DNA of 64,000 nucleotides, from contig JAHBTO010000002.1 of assembly GCA_019638525.1 (NCBI GenBank), positions 593,628-657,627 on the forward strand, in the 5' to 3' direction. The DNA comes from Ferruginibacter sp. (GTDB lineage Bacteria > Bacteroidota > Bacteroidia > Chitinophagales > Chitinophagaceae). The position numbers were made by a program, and so were the translations under genes. This document shows positions 51,334 to 61,300 of this stretch, piece after piece. The notes beneath the pieces were generated by a model, which saw only the letters and a program-made list of their open reading frames with translations, did not search any database and was not told the origin of the DNA. Each line of letters starts with the position of its first letter. Position 1 is the first letter of the stretch.

Positions 51334-53205
51334 TTAGTAATTAGGATTTTGCGATAAATTAAAATTAGCATCCCGTGCAGGTTGTGGTATGGGCATTAGT
51401 TCTGATTTACCGGTTGTGAAACCCGTAGCATACCTGCCCAACGGCGATGAAGTACCCGAAGCCGCAATAGCGCTGCTAAGCCATACAACTTTTTTAGTAC
51501 CGGATGGAGTTGATGTAGGCGCAGTTTTATACAAAGAATTATACCAAAGCCCGTTAATATTATTATCATCAGAAGTTGTATTGCTAAAATAATACATGGC
51601 AATGGGTAAGGTTGCTGATTTACTATAAGTTGGGAAACCAGCCATATAAGTAGGATCGGACATAGCGGTAAGTGTTGACATTTTTGCCAGGTTGGCTTTT
51701 GTTTCTGCAATTGCAGTGCCTAATAAGTTCCACCTTAACAAATCAAATTTTCTAACTCCTTCTCCGCCCAGTTCAAGCGATCGTTCCCGTACCAATGCTA
51801 AAAAGAAAGTTGTTTTACTTAAACCTGCCAGGTCAACAGTTGCATCGGGCGAATTGATGGGTTTTCCAAAACCTCTTCTTCTAACCATATTGATGGCATT
51901 ATAGGCTGCTGCCGTAGGGCCGTTAATTTCATTTTCGGCTTCGGCAAACATCAACAACACATCCGAGTAGCGAAGTATCTGCCATTTTAATCCAAGATAT
52001 TGCACTGAACTTGTTGGGTCGATGATTGGATTTGTTACCCAATCCCTCCTGTACTTTCCATCGCAAATGGCAACTATTGCTGTACCAATTTTTATTGAAC
52101 CATCGGCGCCAACACTATAAGCTGCACAGGTTACATCTCTTCTTAAATCGGTAGAATCAAAGAGATAAAAATAATTTGGTAAAATATTAATACTCTTATT
52201 ACCCTTACCGTTAACTGTAGGCCCGTTATAATACCCAAGCTTGGTATCTTCGGCACCTGTTAAACCAATGGCACTTGCCTGGAACATAAGTTCACCATCA
52301 GGATCACTTACTGCATGCCCACATACCTGGTCTTTCCATAATGATTTATAGCTGGGGTTTAAATTATGCTGGCCCGATGTTATAATGTCATTACATTCGT
52401 CCCTTGCAATTTTGTAATAAGTTAAATAATCCGATCCTCTTTTAATAGTTCCATCCTGCCTTAAAGAATAACCGCCTCTAAACAAAGCAATTCTTGCACG
52501 CAAACCTTTTACGGCACCTTTGGTAATTCGTTCATCTGTTTGATCACCAATGGCACCTACTTCATTTCGCCAGGGCACTAAATCTTCGGCAGTTTTTAAA
52601 TCGGCTAATAACTGGCTATATAAAGTATCCCTGTCAACCCTTGATGGGAAAGGGTTTCCTGCTGCCTGTGCATAAGCCGGCTGAAAATGTTGTGGTAAAT
52701 CTCCCCAAATCATAATAGCTTCAAGGTAAAACTGAGCCCTTAAAGTAAGCGCTTCGCCATACATGCGCTGCAATTGTTTTTTCTGTTGTTCTGTACCGTT
52801 AGTGTATAAATTCATTTTGGGGATATTGTCAATGCAAATATTTGCATATTCAATACCCTGGAAAAGTTGGTTAAATGGTTTTTCAAGCTGAGCATTGCCT
52901 GAAGTTGCAGTATAGCGTGCAATATCCCTGCGGTCGTTATCGGCGCCACCGGTAGGCCCTTGTGTTTCGTCATTATCAACCGTATAATATAAACTTAGGC
53001 GTATGCCAAAACCCTGGTCGCCTACAAGGCGGCTATACACACCGGCAATGGCCTGGTAGGTACTGGCAACATCGCTGAATACCATATCAGAGCCAACTTC
53101 GGTAATTGGTTTTTGATCAAGATATTTTTTACAGCCCGCTAATAAAAACAGTAATCCTGTAATTATCATCATTACTGCAAAGCGGTTAAAAATTTTTGTG
53201 TTCAT
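51334..53205 (-). CDS. SusD/RagB-family glycan-binding lipoprotein
   Basis: The 623-residue protein has a lipoprotein signal (LLFLLAGC, Cys25, then KKYLDQKP, the usual SusD opening). TPR-rich helical body with GVYSRLVGDQGF, NICIDNIPKMN, YGEALTLRAQFYLEAIMIWGDLP and the C-terminal RRGFGKPIN and LVRERSLELGGEGVRKFDLLRW, all typical of RagB/SusD. It caps the SusC transporter on the cell surface and binds pectin fragments. It lies 24 nt after susC. Confidence 0.96.
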   Translation of the reverse strand: MNTKIFNRFAVMMIITGLLFLLAGCKKYLDQKPITEVGSDMVFSDVASTYQAIAGVYSRLVGDQGFGIRLSLYYTVDNDETQGPTGGADNDRRDIARYTATSGNAQLEKPFNQLFQGIEYANICIDNIPKMNLYTNGTEQQKKQLQRMYGEALTLRAQFYLEAIMIWGDLPQHFQPAYAQAAGNPFPSRVDRDTLYSQLLADLKTAEDLVPWRNEVGAIGDQTDERITKGAVKGLRARIALFRGGYSLRQDGTIKRGSDYLTYYKIARDECNDIITSGQHNLNPSYKSLWKDQVCGHAVSDPDGELMFQASAIGLTGAEDTKLGYYNGPTVNGKGNKSINILPNYFYLFDSTDLRRDVTCAAYSVGADGSIKIGTAIVAICDGKYRRDWVTNPIIDPTSSVQYLGLKWQILRYSDVLLMFAEAENEINGPTAAAYNAINMVRRRGFGKPINSPDATVDLAGLSKTTFFLALVRERSLELGGEGVRKFDLLRWNLLGTAIAETKANLAKMSTLTAMSDPTYMAGFPTYSKSATLPIAMYYFSNTTSDDNNINGLWYNSLYKTAPTSTPSGTKKVVWLSSAIAASGTSSPLGRYATGFTTGKSELMPIPQPARDANFNLSQNPNY

Positions 53206-53229
53206 ATAGCTGAATTTAAATTGTATTAA

Positions 53230-56200
53230 TTAAAATGATGCATTGATTCCAAAAATAAAACTGCGGCTTTTGGGATATGCCGAATAATCGAGGCCGGGAG
53301 TAAGGCCGCTGTTTCTTACGCTAACTTCTGGATCGTATCCTGAATAGCTTGTAAGTACCGCAAGGTTATTGGCGGTTACATACAAACGCAATTTGCTCAT
53401 GTGTAACCTGGTTAATTTACTTACAGGAAATGAATAGCCTACTGTAATATTATTTAACCTAAGGAATGATCCATCTTCAATTGCCCATGATGAAGGATAA
53501 AATGCACCTGCACTTTTTATGGGTTGCCAAATAGTAGCATTGGCATTTAATGCTGCAATCCTATCAGGCGAAACACCATAGGCCGTTGAACCGGATACCC
53601 ATTGAGTGGTTTGCCCATTGGCATCAACAATTTTCCAACGGCCAGCCATAATATCAAGCATATTGGCATTATTGGTATAAGCATTTGATAATTCAATCTT
53701 GTTAGCATTGTATATATCGTTGCCATAAGAAAAATTCACAAACAAACTCATATCCCAGTTTTTATAAGTAAACTGTTGGTTTAAACCACCTGTAAACTTT
53801 GGTGTGGGGTTTCCTATAATTTTCCTGTCGTTGTTTAAATCAACAAATCCATCGCCATTAAGGTCTTTAAATTTAATAGAGCCCGGTTGAACAACGGTGA
53901 TAATGGCGGCATCATTTACTACGCCGGCTTTAAGTGTATAAGCGCCGGTAGTACTGTTGTAATCAAAATCATCAAGCGTATAAAAACCATCGTTTACCAA
54001 TCCGTACATAGAGCCAACAGGGTAGCCTATTTGTTCAATATAATCGGTAGGCTGGCCAGATACACCCCAACTTGCAGCAGGATAAAAATATTGCTGGTTA
54101 ATACCCAGTTGTTCTATTTTGTTTTTATTAAACGACATATTAAAATTTGCCGACCAGGTGAAATTATCCGGCTTTCTAAGTATTACTGCACTTAGTTGCA
54201 GGTCAACTCCTTTATTAGATGTTTTACCAACATTTTGCAATTGAGAAGAGTAACCATATGTAGATGCCACCGGTACATTCAGCAATAAATCGCTGGATGT
54301 GTTATAATAGTAATCTACACTTAAATCAATACGCCTGTTCAGCATTGTGATATCCAAACCAAAATTCCTGTTAACGGTAGCTTCCCATTTTAATTGAGAA
54401 TTTACAAGTGATGTAGGGTAATAACCGTTAATAGAATTATTGTTAAGCCCATAATAAACATTTCCATTGTTGCTGTATGTTGTTAAGTATAAATAATCCT
54501 GGATGCGGTTGTTACCAATTTTTCCAAAACCTGCACGCAGTTTAAGGTCGTTGATAAACGTAACATGCTCCATAAATTTTTCTTTTGAAATACGCCATGC
54601 AGCAGATACCGATGGAAAGGTTCCCCATTTATTACCGGGCCCAAATTTTGAAGCTCCGTCTTCTCTTACATTAACAGATAAAAGGTACTTATCTTTAAAA
54701 GAATAGTTTATCCTTCCAAAGAAAGACAAACTGGTATATCTAGTTTTTCCCAGCCGTGGATATCCATTAAAGGCGGTTCCCATATCCAGGTTTTTAAAGG
54801 CTGTTTTATACGAAGTGAATGTTGGAAAATGGCCATACAGGCTTGATTGGCTTTCGGTACGCAAATCATAGGTTTCTTCTCCAAGCATAATATCTATGTC
54901 GTGGTTTTTCCTGATACCTTTTAATGAATAAGTTAACACGTTTGAATTGGTGAAAGTTTTAGCTTCAACAGAATCTAAACGTACAATTGGTTCTGCTCCA
55001 CCTTGTGTAACAGCATAAGGCGCCAGCGAATCGCTGAACTGCCTGTCAATTCTTTTTGAATAATTGTAACCAACAGTGGTTTTAAAAGTTAGGTTATTTA
55101 AAATTTTCCAGCTTACATTGGCATATACATTAAATACATTAGATGATTTTTTACGGTATTCGGAGTTTACCAGCAAAATAGGATTTACCAGTATTAAACC
55201 GTTACCTGCCGATGGGTCGGCATAAGGATCCTGGTCATCGATGGTTTGATCGGGAGAAAGAAAGGGTTTGTATTTTACAGCATTTCTAAGCCTGTTATAA
55301 GATGTTCCCTGGTCGGATGAAACACCAGCACCATACACATCGGTATGCGTAAACCTTGTTCCAACAGCTAATTTAATATTGTTGGTTATTTTATAATCGG
55401 CTTTTAAATTCAGTAAATGCCTTTTATACCTTGAATTTAAAACAACTGCTTTATCATCATTATAAGTATATCCAAAATCATACGTAATTTTCCTGCTGCC
55501 GCCACTGGCCGATAAGTTATGTGTTTGCATAAATCCAGTGTTACCAAAAACTTCTTTCTGCCAGTCAACCACATCTACATCTTTATAAACTGATAAAGTA
55601 TCCCAGGTGGTGCCATAATTATTTGTAAACGATGTACTATCAGTACCGCTGCCTCTTGATCTTTCTGACTGGTAGTAAATAAAATCATAGGGGCTCATCA
55701 CTTTTAGTTTTTTTGCAAGAAATTTTACTCCTACATAACCATTATAATTAAGTTTTAACCTACCGGCTTTTCCTGATTTTGTGGTGATGATGATTACACC
55801 ATTACCGCCCCTTGCGCCATAAATGGCTGTAGCCGCAGCATCTTTTAATACATCAATACTTTGTATATCCTGGGGAGATATATCCGAAAGCCCATTTTCA
55901 ACCTGTATCCCATCTACAATATATAATGGTGTATTATCACCTGTAATTGACATGCCCCCACGTACCCTGATGTTAATTTGTGCATCCGGCGATCCTTCGG
56001 CAGTGGTAGCAGTTACGCCGGCCAACCTTCCGTTTAAAGCTTCTGCAGCAGAATTAATGGGAATATCTTTTAAATCTTTTGCGCCAACTGATGAAACAGA
56101 AGCAAGCAGGTCTTTTCTTTTTACCGTTTGATAACCGATTACAACTACATCATCCAGTGTATTAACAGCCTTTTGTAATGTTACACTTACAACAGCAGCA

Positions 56201-56454
56201 TTACCAACTGCAACTGTTTTTGCAGCAAAACCCACTGATGTAAAAATTAATTCGGCTTTACCGGAAACGGTTATTGAAAAGTTTCCATCTTTATCAGTTT
56301 GCGTTGCTTTTTTAGCTCCTTTTACAGTTACATTTACACCAGCAACAGCAACACCCGATTCATCTGTTACCTTTCCGGTGATGGTTTTATCCTGTGCCAT
56401 CATTGAAAAAGGCATAAAAAATAAAATGGTTAATAAAAGCAAAAGTTTGTTCAT
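53230..56454 (-). CDS. SusC/RagA-family TonB-dependent transporter
   Basis: The 1074-residue outer-membrane protein has a signal peptide, then a carboxypeptidase-like domain (about 22-100, KTITGKVTDESGVAVAGVNV), a plug domain with DVVVIGYQTVKRKDLLASVSS, NGRLAGVTATTAEG, PLYIVDGIQ and IYGARGGNGVIIITTKSGK, and a 22-strand barrel ending in a C-terminal Phe. It imports pectic oligosaccharides with TonB energy, together with the SusD downstream. No N-terminal STN domain is seen, so there is no sign of anti-sigma signalling; control more likely comes from the divergent LacI regulator. Confidence 0.97.
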   Translation of the reverse strand: MNKLLLLLTILFFMPFSMMAQDKTITGKVTDESGVAVAGVNVTVKGAKKATQTDKDGNFSITVSGKAELIFTSVGFAAKTVAVGNAAVVSVTLQKAVNTLDDVVVIGYQTVKRKDLLASVSSVGAKDLKDIPINSAAEALNGRLAGVTATTAEGSPDAQINIRVRGGMSITGDNTPLYIVDGIQVENGLSDISPQDIQSIDVLKDAAATAIYGARGGNGVIIITTKSGKAGRLKLNYNGYVGVKFLAKKLKVMSPYDFIYYQSERSRGSGTDSTSFTNNYGTTWDTLSVYKDVDVVDWQKEVFGNTGFMQTHNLSASGGSRKITYDFGYTYNDDKAVVLNSRYKRHLLNLKADYKITNNIKLAVGTRFTHTDVYGAGVSSDQGTSYNRLRNAVKYKPFLSPDQTIDDQDPYADPSAGNGLILVNPILLVNSEYRKKSSNVFNVYANVSWKILNNLTFKTTVGYNYSKRIDRQFSDSLAPYAVTQGGAEPIVRLDSVEAKTFTNSNVLTYSLKGIRKNHDIDIMLGEETYDLRTESQSSLYGHFPTFTSYKTAFKNLDMGTAFNGYPRLGKTRYTSLSFFGRINYSFKDKYLLSVNVREDGASKFGPGNKWGTFPSVSAAWRISKEKFMEHVTFINDLKLRAGFGKIGNNRIQDYLYLTTYSNNGNVYYGLNNNSINGYYPTSLVNSQLKWEATVNRNFGLDITMLNRRIDLSVDYYYNTSSDLLLNVPVASTYGYSSQLQNVGKTSNKGVDLQLSAVILRKPDNFTWSANFNMSFNKNKIEQLGINQQYFYPAASWGVSGQPTDYIEQIGYPVGSMYGLVNDGFYTLDDFDYNSTTGAYTLKAGVVNDAAIITVVQPGSIKFKDLNGDGFVDLNNDRKIIGNPTPKFTGGLNQQFTYKNWDMSLFVNFSYGNDIYNANKIELSNAYTNNANMLDIMAGRWKIVDANGQTTQWVSGSTAYGVSPDRIAALNANATIWQPIKSAGAFYPSSWAIEDGSFLRLNNITVGYSFPVSKLTRLHMSKLRLYVTANNLAVLTSYSGYDPEVSVRNSGLTPGLDYSAYPKSRSFIFGINASF

Positions 56455-56598
56455 ATAGCAATATTTAAAATTTTTAAAAGAAAAACAGCAGCCCTTTTTA
56501 GTTTTGTGTTAAAAACTTATTCGTATTTTCAGCAAGAACAGGTAACAAGACTACACAGTTTATTTAATAATTTCTTAAACCTGAATTGATTTTTTTAC

Positions 56599-56622
56599 GC
56601 AAACGATGCCGACATCGATTGC
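56599..56622. promoter_or_regulatory. Candidate LacI-family operator between susC and lacI
   Basis: The 24-bp imperfect palindrome has outer arms GCAA/TTGC and inner arms CGATG (56604-56608)/CATCG (56613-56617), with a central CG at 56610-56611. It lies in the shared region between susC and the divergent regulator gene, about 145 nt from susC and 100 nt from the regulator. Confidence 0.6.
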
Positions 56623-56722
56623 AGCAACACCGGGATATGAAGAAAGATGGAATTTTTGAAATAAAAATTAAAGAAACAGGGATGCTCATTAAAATAATTG
56701 ACTACAATTTTTAAGAAAAAAA

Positions 56723-57766
56723 ATGTACGAACCCATCACCATTAAAGATATAGCAAAGGCGCTTGGATTATCAACTTCAACCGTTTCTCGTGCATTAAGG
56801 GGCAGCTACGAAATAAGTGCCGAAACAAAAAAACTGGTAGTAGAATATGCCGAACAATTTAATTATCGCCCCAACCCTATTGCCCTTAGTTTAAAAGAGC
56901 GCCGAAGCCGCTCAATTGCTGTTGTAGTTTGTGAAATTGCAAATAATTATTTTTCGCAGGCCATCAATGGTATTGAGTCGGTAGCATATAACAGGGGCTA
57001 TCATGTTATTATATCGCAAAGCCATGAATCTTATGAACGGGAAATTGTAAATGTGGAGCATCTTGCATCAAGGTCGGTAGATGGCTTATTGGTTTCGCTA
57101 TCAGCAGAAACAAACCAGTTTGACCACTATAAAAACTTACACGAAAAAGGTTTTCCCATTGTTTTTTTTGACAGGATAACCGATGAAATAGAAACGCATA
57201 AAGTTGTTGCCGATAATTACCAGGGTGCATACAATGTAACCAAACATTTAATTAATGCAGGTTATAAAAAAATTGCTCATCTTACCAGTGCAGCACATTT
57301 GTCTATTTCGATTGAAAGGCTTGAAGGGTACAAAGCCGCTTTAAGGGATAATAAAATACCATTTAATGATAAGTATGTTAAAAACTGCAACCATGGCGGT
57401 ATGATTTATAATGAACAGGAAGATGCAATAAAAAGCCTGTTGAATTTAAAAGATAAACCAGATGCCATTTTTAGCGGTGGTGATAAATTAACTGTTAGCT
57501 GCCTGGCAGTATTAAATGAATTAAAAGTAAAAGTTCCGGATGAAGTAGCGTTGGCAGGCTTTTCAAACTCGCCACTTGTTGAGTTGATGAAGCCGGGCTT
57601 AACCGTAGTTAAACAACCGGCATTTGAAATGGGGCAAACTGCCACAGAACTGCTCATTAAATTAATAGAAAGTAAAAGGCCTGTAACCGAATTTGAAAAA
57701 ATAGTTTTACAAACTGAAGTTTTTGAAAGGGAATCTTCAGCAAAGAAGAAACCGAAAAAGAAATAA
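56723..57766 (+). CDS. LacI-family transcriptional regulator
   Basis: The 347-residue protein has an N-terminal helix-turn-helix ITIKDIAKALGLSTSTVSRALRGSYEIS and hinge YRPNPIALSLKERRS, then the periplasmic-binding-protein-like effector domain (SIAVVVCEIANNYFSQ, GIESVAYNRGYHVIISQSHES, DAIFSGGDKLTVSCLAVL, VALAGFSNS). The basic C-terminal tail (AKKKPKKK) is unusual but small. It is divergent from susC and is the likely controller of the pectin locus, with a uronate or pectic oligosaccharide as effector (inferred). The ssrA terminator overlaps its stop codon. Confidence 0.95.
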   Translation: MYEPITIKDIAKALGLSTSTVSRALRGSYEISAETKKLVVEYAEQFNYRPNPIALSLKERRSRSIAVVVCEIANNYFSQAINGIESVAYNRGYHVIISQSHESYEREIVNVEHLASRSVDGLLVSLSAETNQFDHYKNLHEKGFPIVFFDRITDEIETHKVVADNYQGAYNVTKHLINAGYKKIAHLTSAAHLSISIERLEGYKAALRDNKIPFNDKYVKNCNHGGMIYNEQEDAIKSLLNLKDKPDAIFSGGDKLTVSCLAVLNELKVKVPDEVALAGFSNSPLVELMKPGLTVVKQPAFEMGQTATELLIKLIESKRPVTEFEKIVLQTEVFERESSAKKKPKKK

Positions 57767-57800
57767 AAAACCGTAAACAACCTTTCGGCCATTTACGGTT
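57761..57800 (-). terminator. Intrinsic terminator of ssrA
   Basis: On the minus strand AACCGTAAA (57800-57792) pairs with TTTACGGTT (57777-57769) and runs into TTTTTATTT. The T-tract overlaps the last codons of the convergent LacI-family gene. Confidence 0.8.
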
Positions 57801-57802
57801 AG

Positions 57803-58171
57803 TGGAGCTGCAGGGAATCGAACCCTGGTCCAAACACATTCGCCGTAAGCTTTCTACATGTTTATTTTTGCATTGTTTGTAGGGAAACAGCAGGAGCAAA
57901 ACAAACCAACTGTATCCTTAGATGAATAATCTTAAGCCTTGGTCACATCATTCCAATGCAGCATCCTGTATTGTTTTTGAGTCGGCGGCGGAACCTGGTA
58001 ACAGGAAAACCTGTTCGGCGGCCCTAATGGTTACTAATCTATCGATTAAGCAGCCATGGCATACTGTGTATTGCCATTTAAAATTTTCGTATTCATATTA
58101 AACTGCTAATTACGCAACGCAGTACATGCTTACACTTACAAAGAACTATGCTGTCAAAACCGGTCAGCCCC
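57803..58171 (-). ncRNA. ssrA: Transfer-messenger RNA (tmRNA)
   Basis: About 369 nt on the minus strand. The 5' end GGGGCUGACCGGUUUUGACA (from 58171) pairs with the 3' CAGCUCC (57810-57804) as a 7-bp acceptor stem with one G-U pair. The T-arm GGACCAGGGTTCGATTCCC lies just before it. The tag reading frame ends GNTQYAMAA followed by TAA (58048-58046); the resume codon cannot be fixed by eye. No CCA is encoded after the discriminator A (57803), so CCA must be added after processing. It rescues stalled ribosomes with SmpB. Confidence 0.95.
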
Positions 58172-58189
58172 ATTAAACTTTAAACAATG

Positions 58190-58197
58190 CAAAATTA
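58190..58197 (-). promoter_or_regulatory. Possible ssrA -7 box
   Basis: On the minus strand this reads TAATTTTG, an exact TAnnTTTG match, 19 nt before the mature tmRNA 5' end; the gap would fit a short 5' leader removed by RNase P. No -33 TTG seen. Confidence 0.35.
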
Positions 58198-58366
58198 CAA
58201 AATTTACAGGCCCCTTAAAAAGAGCTAATTCAATTATTACAAATTAAAATATAACTATTGAATTTGAATTAATTGTTAACAGCACCAAAAAATTATAATT
58301 TTTTTAAGAAATATTTACTACTTTGTTAAGCAATTCCAAACATTACAAGCACTGAAAATTACAATT

Positions 58367-61300
58367 ATGAGAAAGTTATTATTACTCTCGTTATCATTAT
58401 GTTTATTGTTTACAAGTCTTAACACTTTTTCTCAACAAAGAAAAAGTAATAAAGACATGCGTGTAGAATTTGAATTAGAGCGTACTAAAGACCTATCTAC
58501 AGGAAAAGTTCCCTGGGTAAAACTTTGGGACGCCATTCAGGGCACTAAACAGGCAAAAAGTTCAGCAACAAATTTAACAACGGCATTATCATGGATTGAA
58601 AGAGGGCCTGACGGTGATTTCACCATAGGTGGAAACCCCCGCCCTACCGGGCAGCAAACATCAGGCAGGATAAGAGCATCTATGATTGATTCGCTTGATC
58701 CATCACACAACACAGTATGGGTTGGTGGTGTTGATGGCGGCTTATGGAAAACAACAAACATTAATAATAACCCGGCCAACTGGACCTTGGTGAATGATTA
58801 CCTTGAAAACCTGGCTATAGCTGCAATTTGCCAGGACCCCAGGCCCGGCTTTCAAAATATAATGTATTTCTGTACGGGAGAATCTTTTTCAAATGCAGAT
58901 GCAGTAAGAGGAATTGGAGTTTTTAAAAGTATTGATGCTGGTGCTACCTGGACATTGCTTCCAAGTACTACATCTTATCGTGACGGTACAAGAATATTAT
59001 GCGATTATTTAGGTAATGTTTATCTGGGAACCAGAAATACAGGGTTATTACGTTCAACCGACGGTGGTACAACATGGACAACCATTACTCCATCGGGTAT
59101 TGGATCTAATGTTTGCGATCTTGAAATAAGTTCTACTTCAGGGCCCGGAAGGTTACACGTAGTAACAGGTATCTTTAGCCAGTCAGGTTACAGATTTACT
59201 GATAATCCCGAAACCGCAACATCTTCTACGGGCTGGACAGCAGCTACAACAGCTTTTACAACTTTTAACCAAAGAACCGAACTGGGTATTAGCGGCAATG
59301 TTTTATATGCATGCCCCGATAACGGAAGCCACCAGGTACCAACAATATGGAAAAGTACCGATGGAGGTGCAAACTGGGCTGCTACCCCTACCCAACCATC
59401 ATCTACATGGGCAAGCGGCCAGGGTTGGTATTCTTTATCATGCGCTATTAACCCGGCAAATTCGAACGAAGTTATTGTAGGTGGATTAGACCTTTGGAAA
59501 TCTACCAATAGCGGAGCTTCCTGGACGCATCTTACAAGTTGGGCAACAAGCACTACCGGGTTTTATGTTCATGCCGACCAACATAATATACAATGGTGGG
59601 ATGGTGGTACTAAATTAATGTTCAACTGTGATGGTGGTGTGCATTTTTCAACAAACGGGGGAACTACAAATAATGACAGGAATAAAGGTTTAAGGATAAA
59701 ACAATTTTACTCTGTAGCTATTCACCCAACCAAACCAAATTATTTTATTGGCGGTACACAGGATAATGGAATGCACCGTTTAGACCACCCTGGATTAGAT
59801 AGTTCAGCAGAAGTTGTAGGCGGAGACGGATGTTATTCGGCCATAGATCAAAATAATGGAAATTACCAGTTTGGCTCTTATGTATATAATGTATATCGCA
59901 GAAGTACCAACGGAGGATTAACCTGGACAACACCAATAAATAATCAAAGTACCGGAAGGTTTGTTAACCCATGGGATTATGATAATACTAATTTTAAAAT
60001 TTATGCATGTAATAATGGAGGAACCTTTCTTCGCTGGAATGATCCACGAACCGGGACATCAACTAATGTTGTATCGGTAAGTTCTTTCTCGGGGCAAAAT
60101 GTATCAGCAGTGTATGTATCGCCCTATACAGCCAACAGGGTGTATTTTGGTACGGGTAATGGGCGTATTGTGCAGGTTGATAATGCTGATGTAGGTACGT
60201 CTATTGCAGGTACATTAATTAATGGAAGTTCCGGAATGCCTGCTGGTTATGTAAACTGTATTGTAGCCGGATCGGATGACCAACATTTAATTGCATGCTT
60301 TACTAACTATGGTGTACAAAATGTTTGGGTTACCACAAATGGTGGAACTACCTGGACAGCCATTGATGGTAACTTACCAGACATGCCTGTAAGATGGGCT
60401 ATGTTTCATCCCGATACCGACACTAAAGCATATATAGCTACCGAAACCGGCGTTTGGGAAACCGATTTAATAAATGGCGCTTCTACTGTTTGGAATGCTA
60501 ATAGTACTTTCCCAACTGTAAGAACCGATATGATTAAATATCGGGCAAGCGATAGAACTATTGCGGCAGGAACTCATGGCAGAGGTATTTGGACAGCTAT
60601 TATACCTACTACAACAGCAAACCCAGAGGTTACAATTAACCAGGCTGCTGCACAACCCGATCCCACTTCTGCTTCTCCAATTAATTTCACAGTTGTTTTC
60701 GACCAGGTAGTTACCGGTTTTGCAACAGGTGATGTTACTTTAAGCGGTACAGCTGGCGCTACAACTGCAGTTGTAACAGGTAGTGGTACAACATACAATG
60801 TTGCTGTTTCCGGCATGACATCAAGCGGAACAGTTATTGCAACAATTGCCGCAGGCGTTTGCGTAAATGGTAGCGGAGATCCTAATAACGCATCTACCAG
60901 TACTGATAATACGGTAACTTATAATCTGCCTGCAGGTTCACCAAATGTTACCATCAACCAGGCTGCTGCACAACCAGATCCTACATCTGTTTCACCAATT
61001 AATTATACAGTTGTATTCGACCAGGTGGTTACAGGTTTTGCAACAGGTGATGTTACTTTAAGCGGTACAGCTGGCGCTACAACTGCAGTTGTAACAGGTA
61101 GTGGTACAACATACAATGTTGCTGTTTCCGGCATGACATCAAGCGGAACAGTTATTGCAACAATTGCCGCAGGCGTTTGCGTAAATGGTAGCGGAGATCC
61201 TAATAATGCATCTACCAGTACAGATAATACGGTAACTTATAACTTACCGCCAAACCCGCCAAACGTTACCATCAACCAGGCGGCGGCACAACCAGATCCT

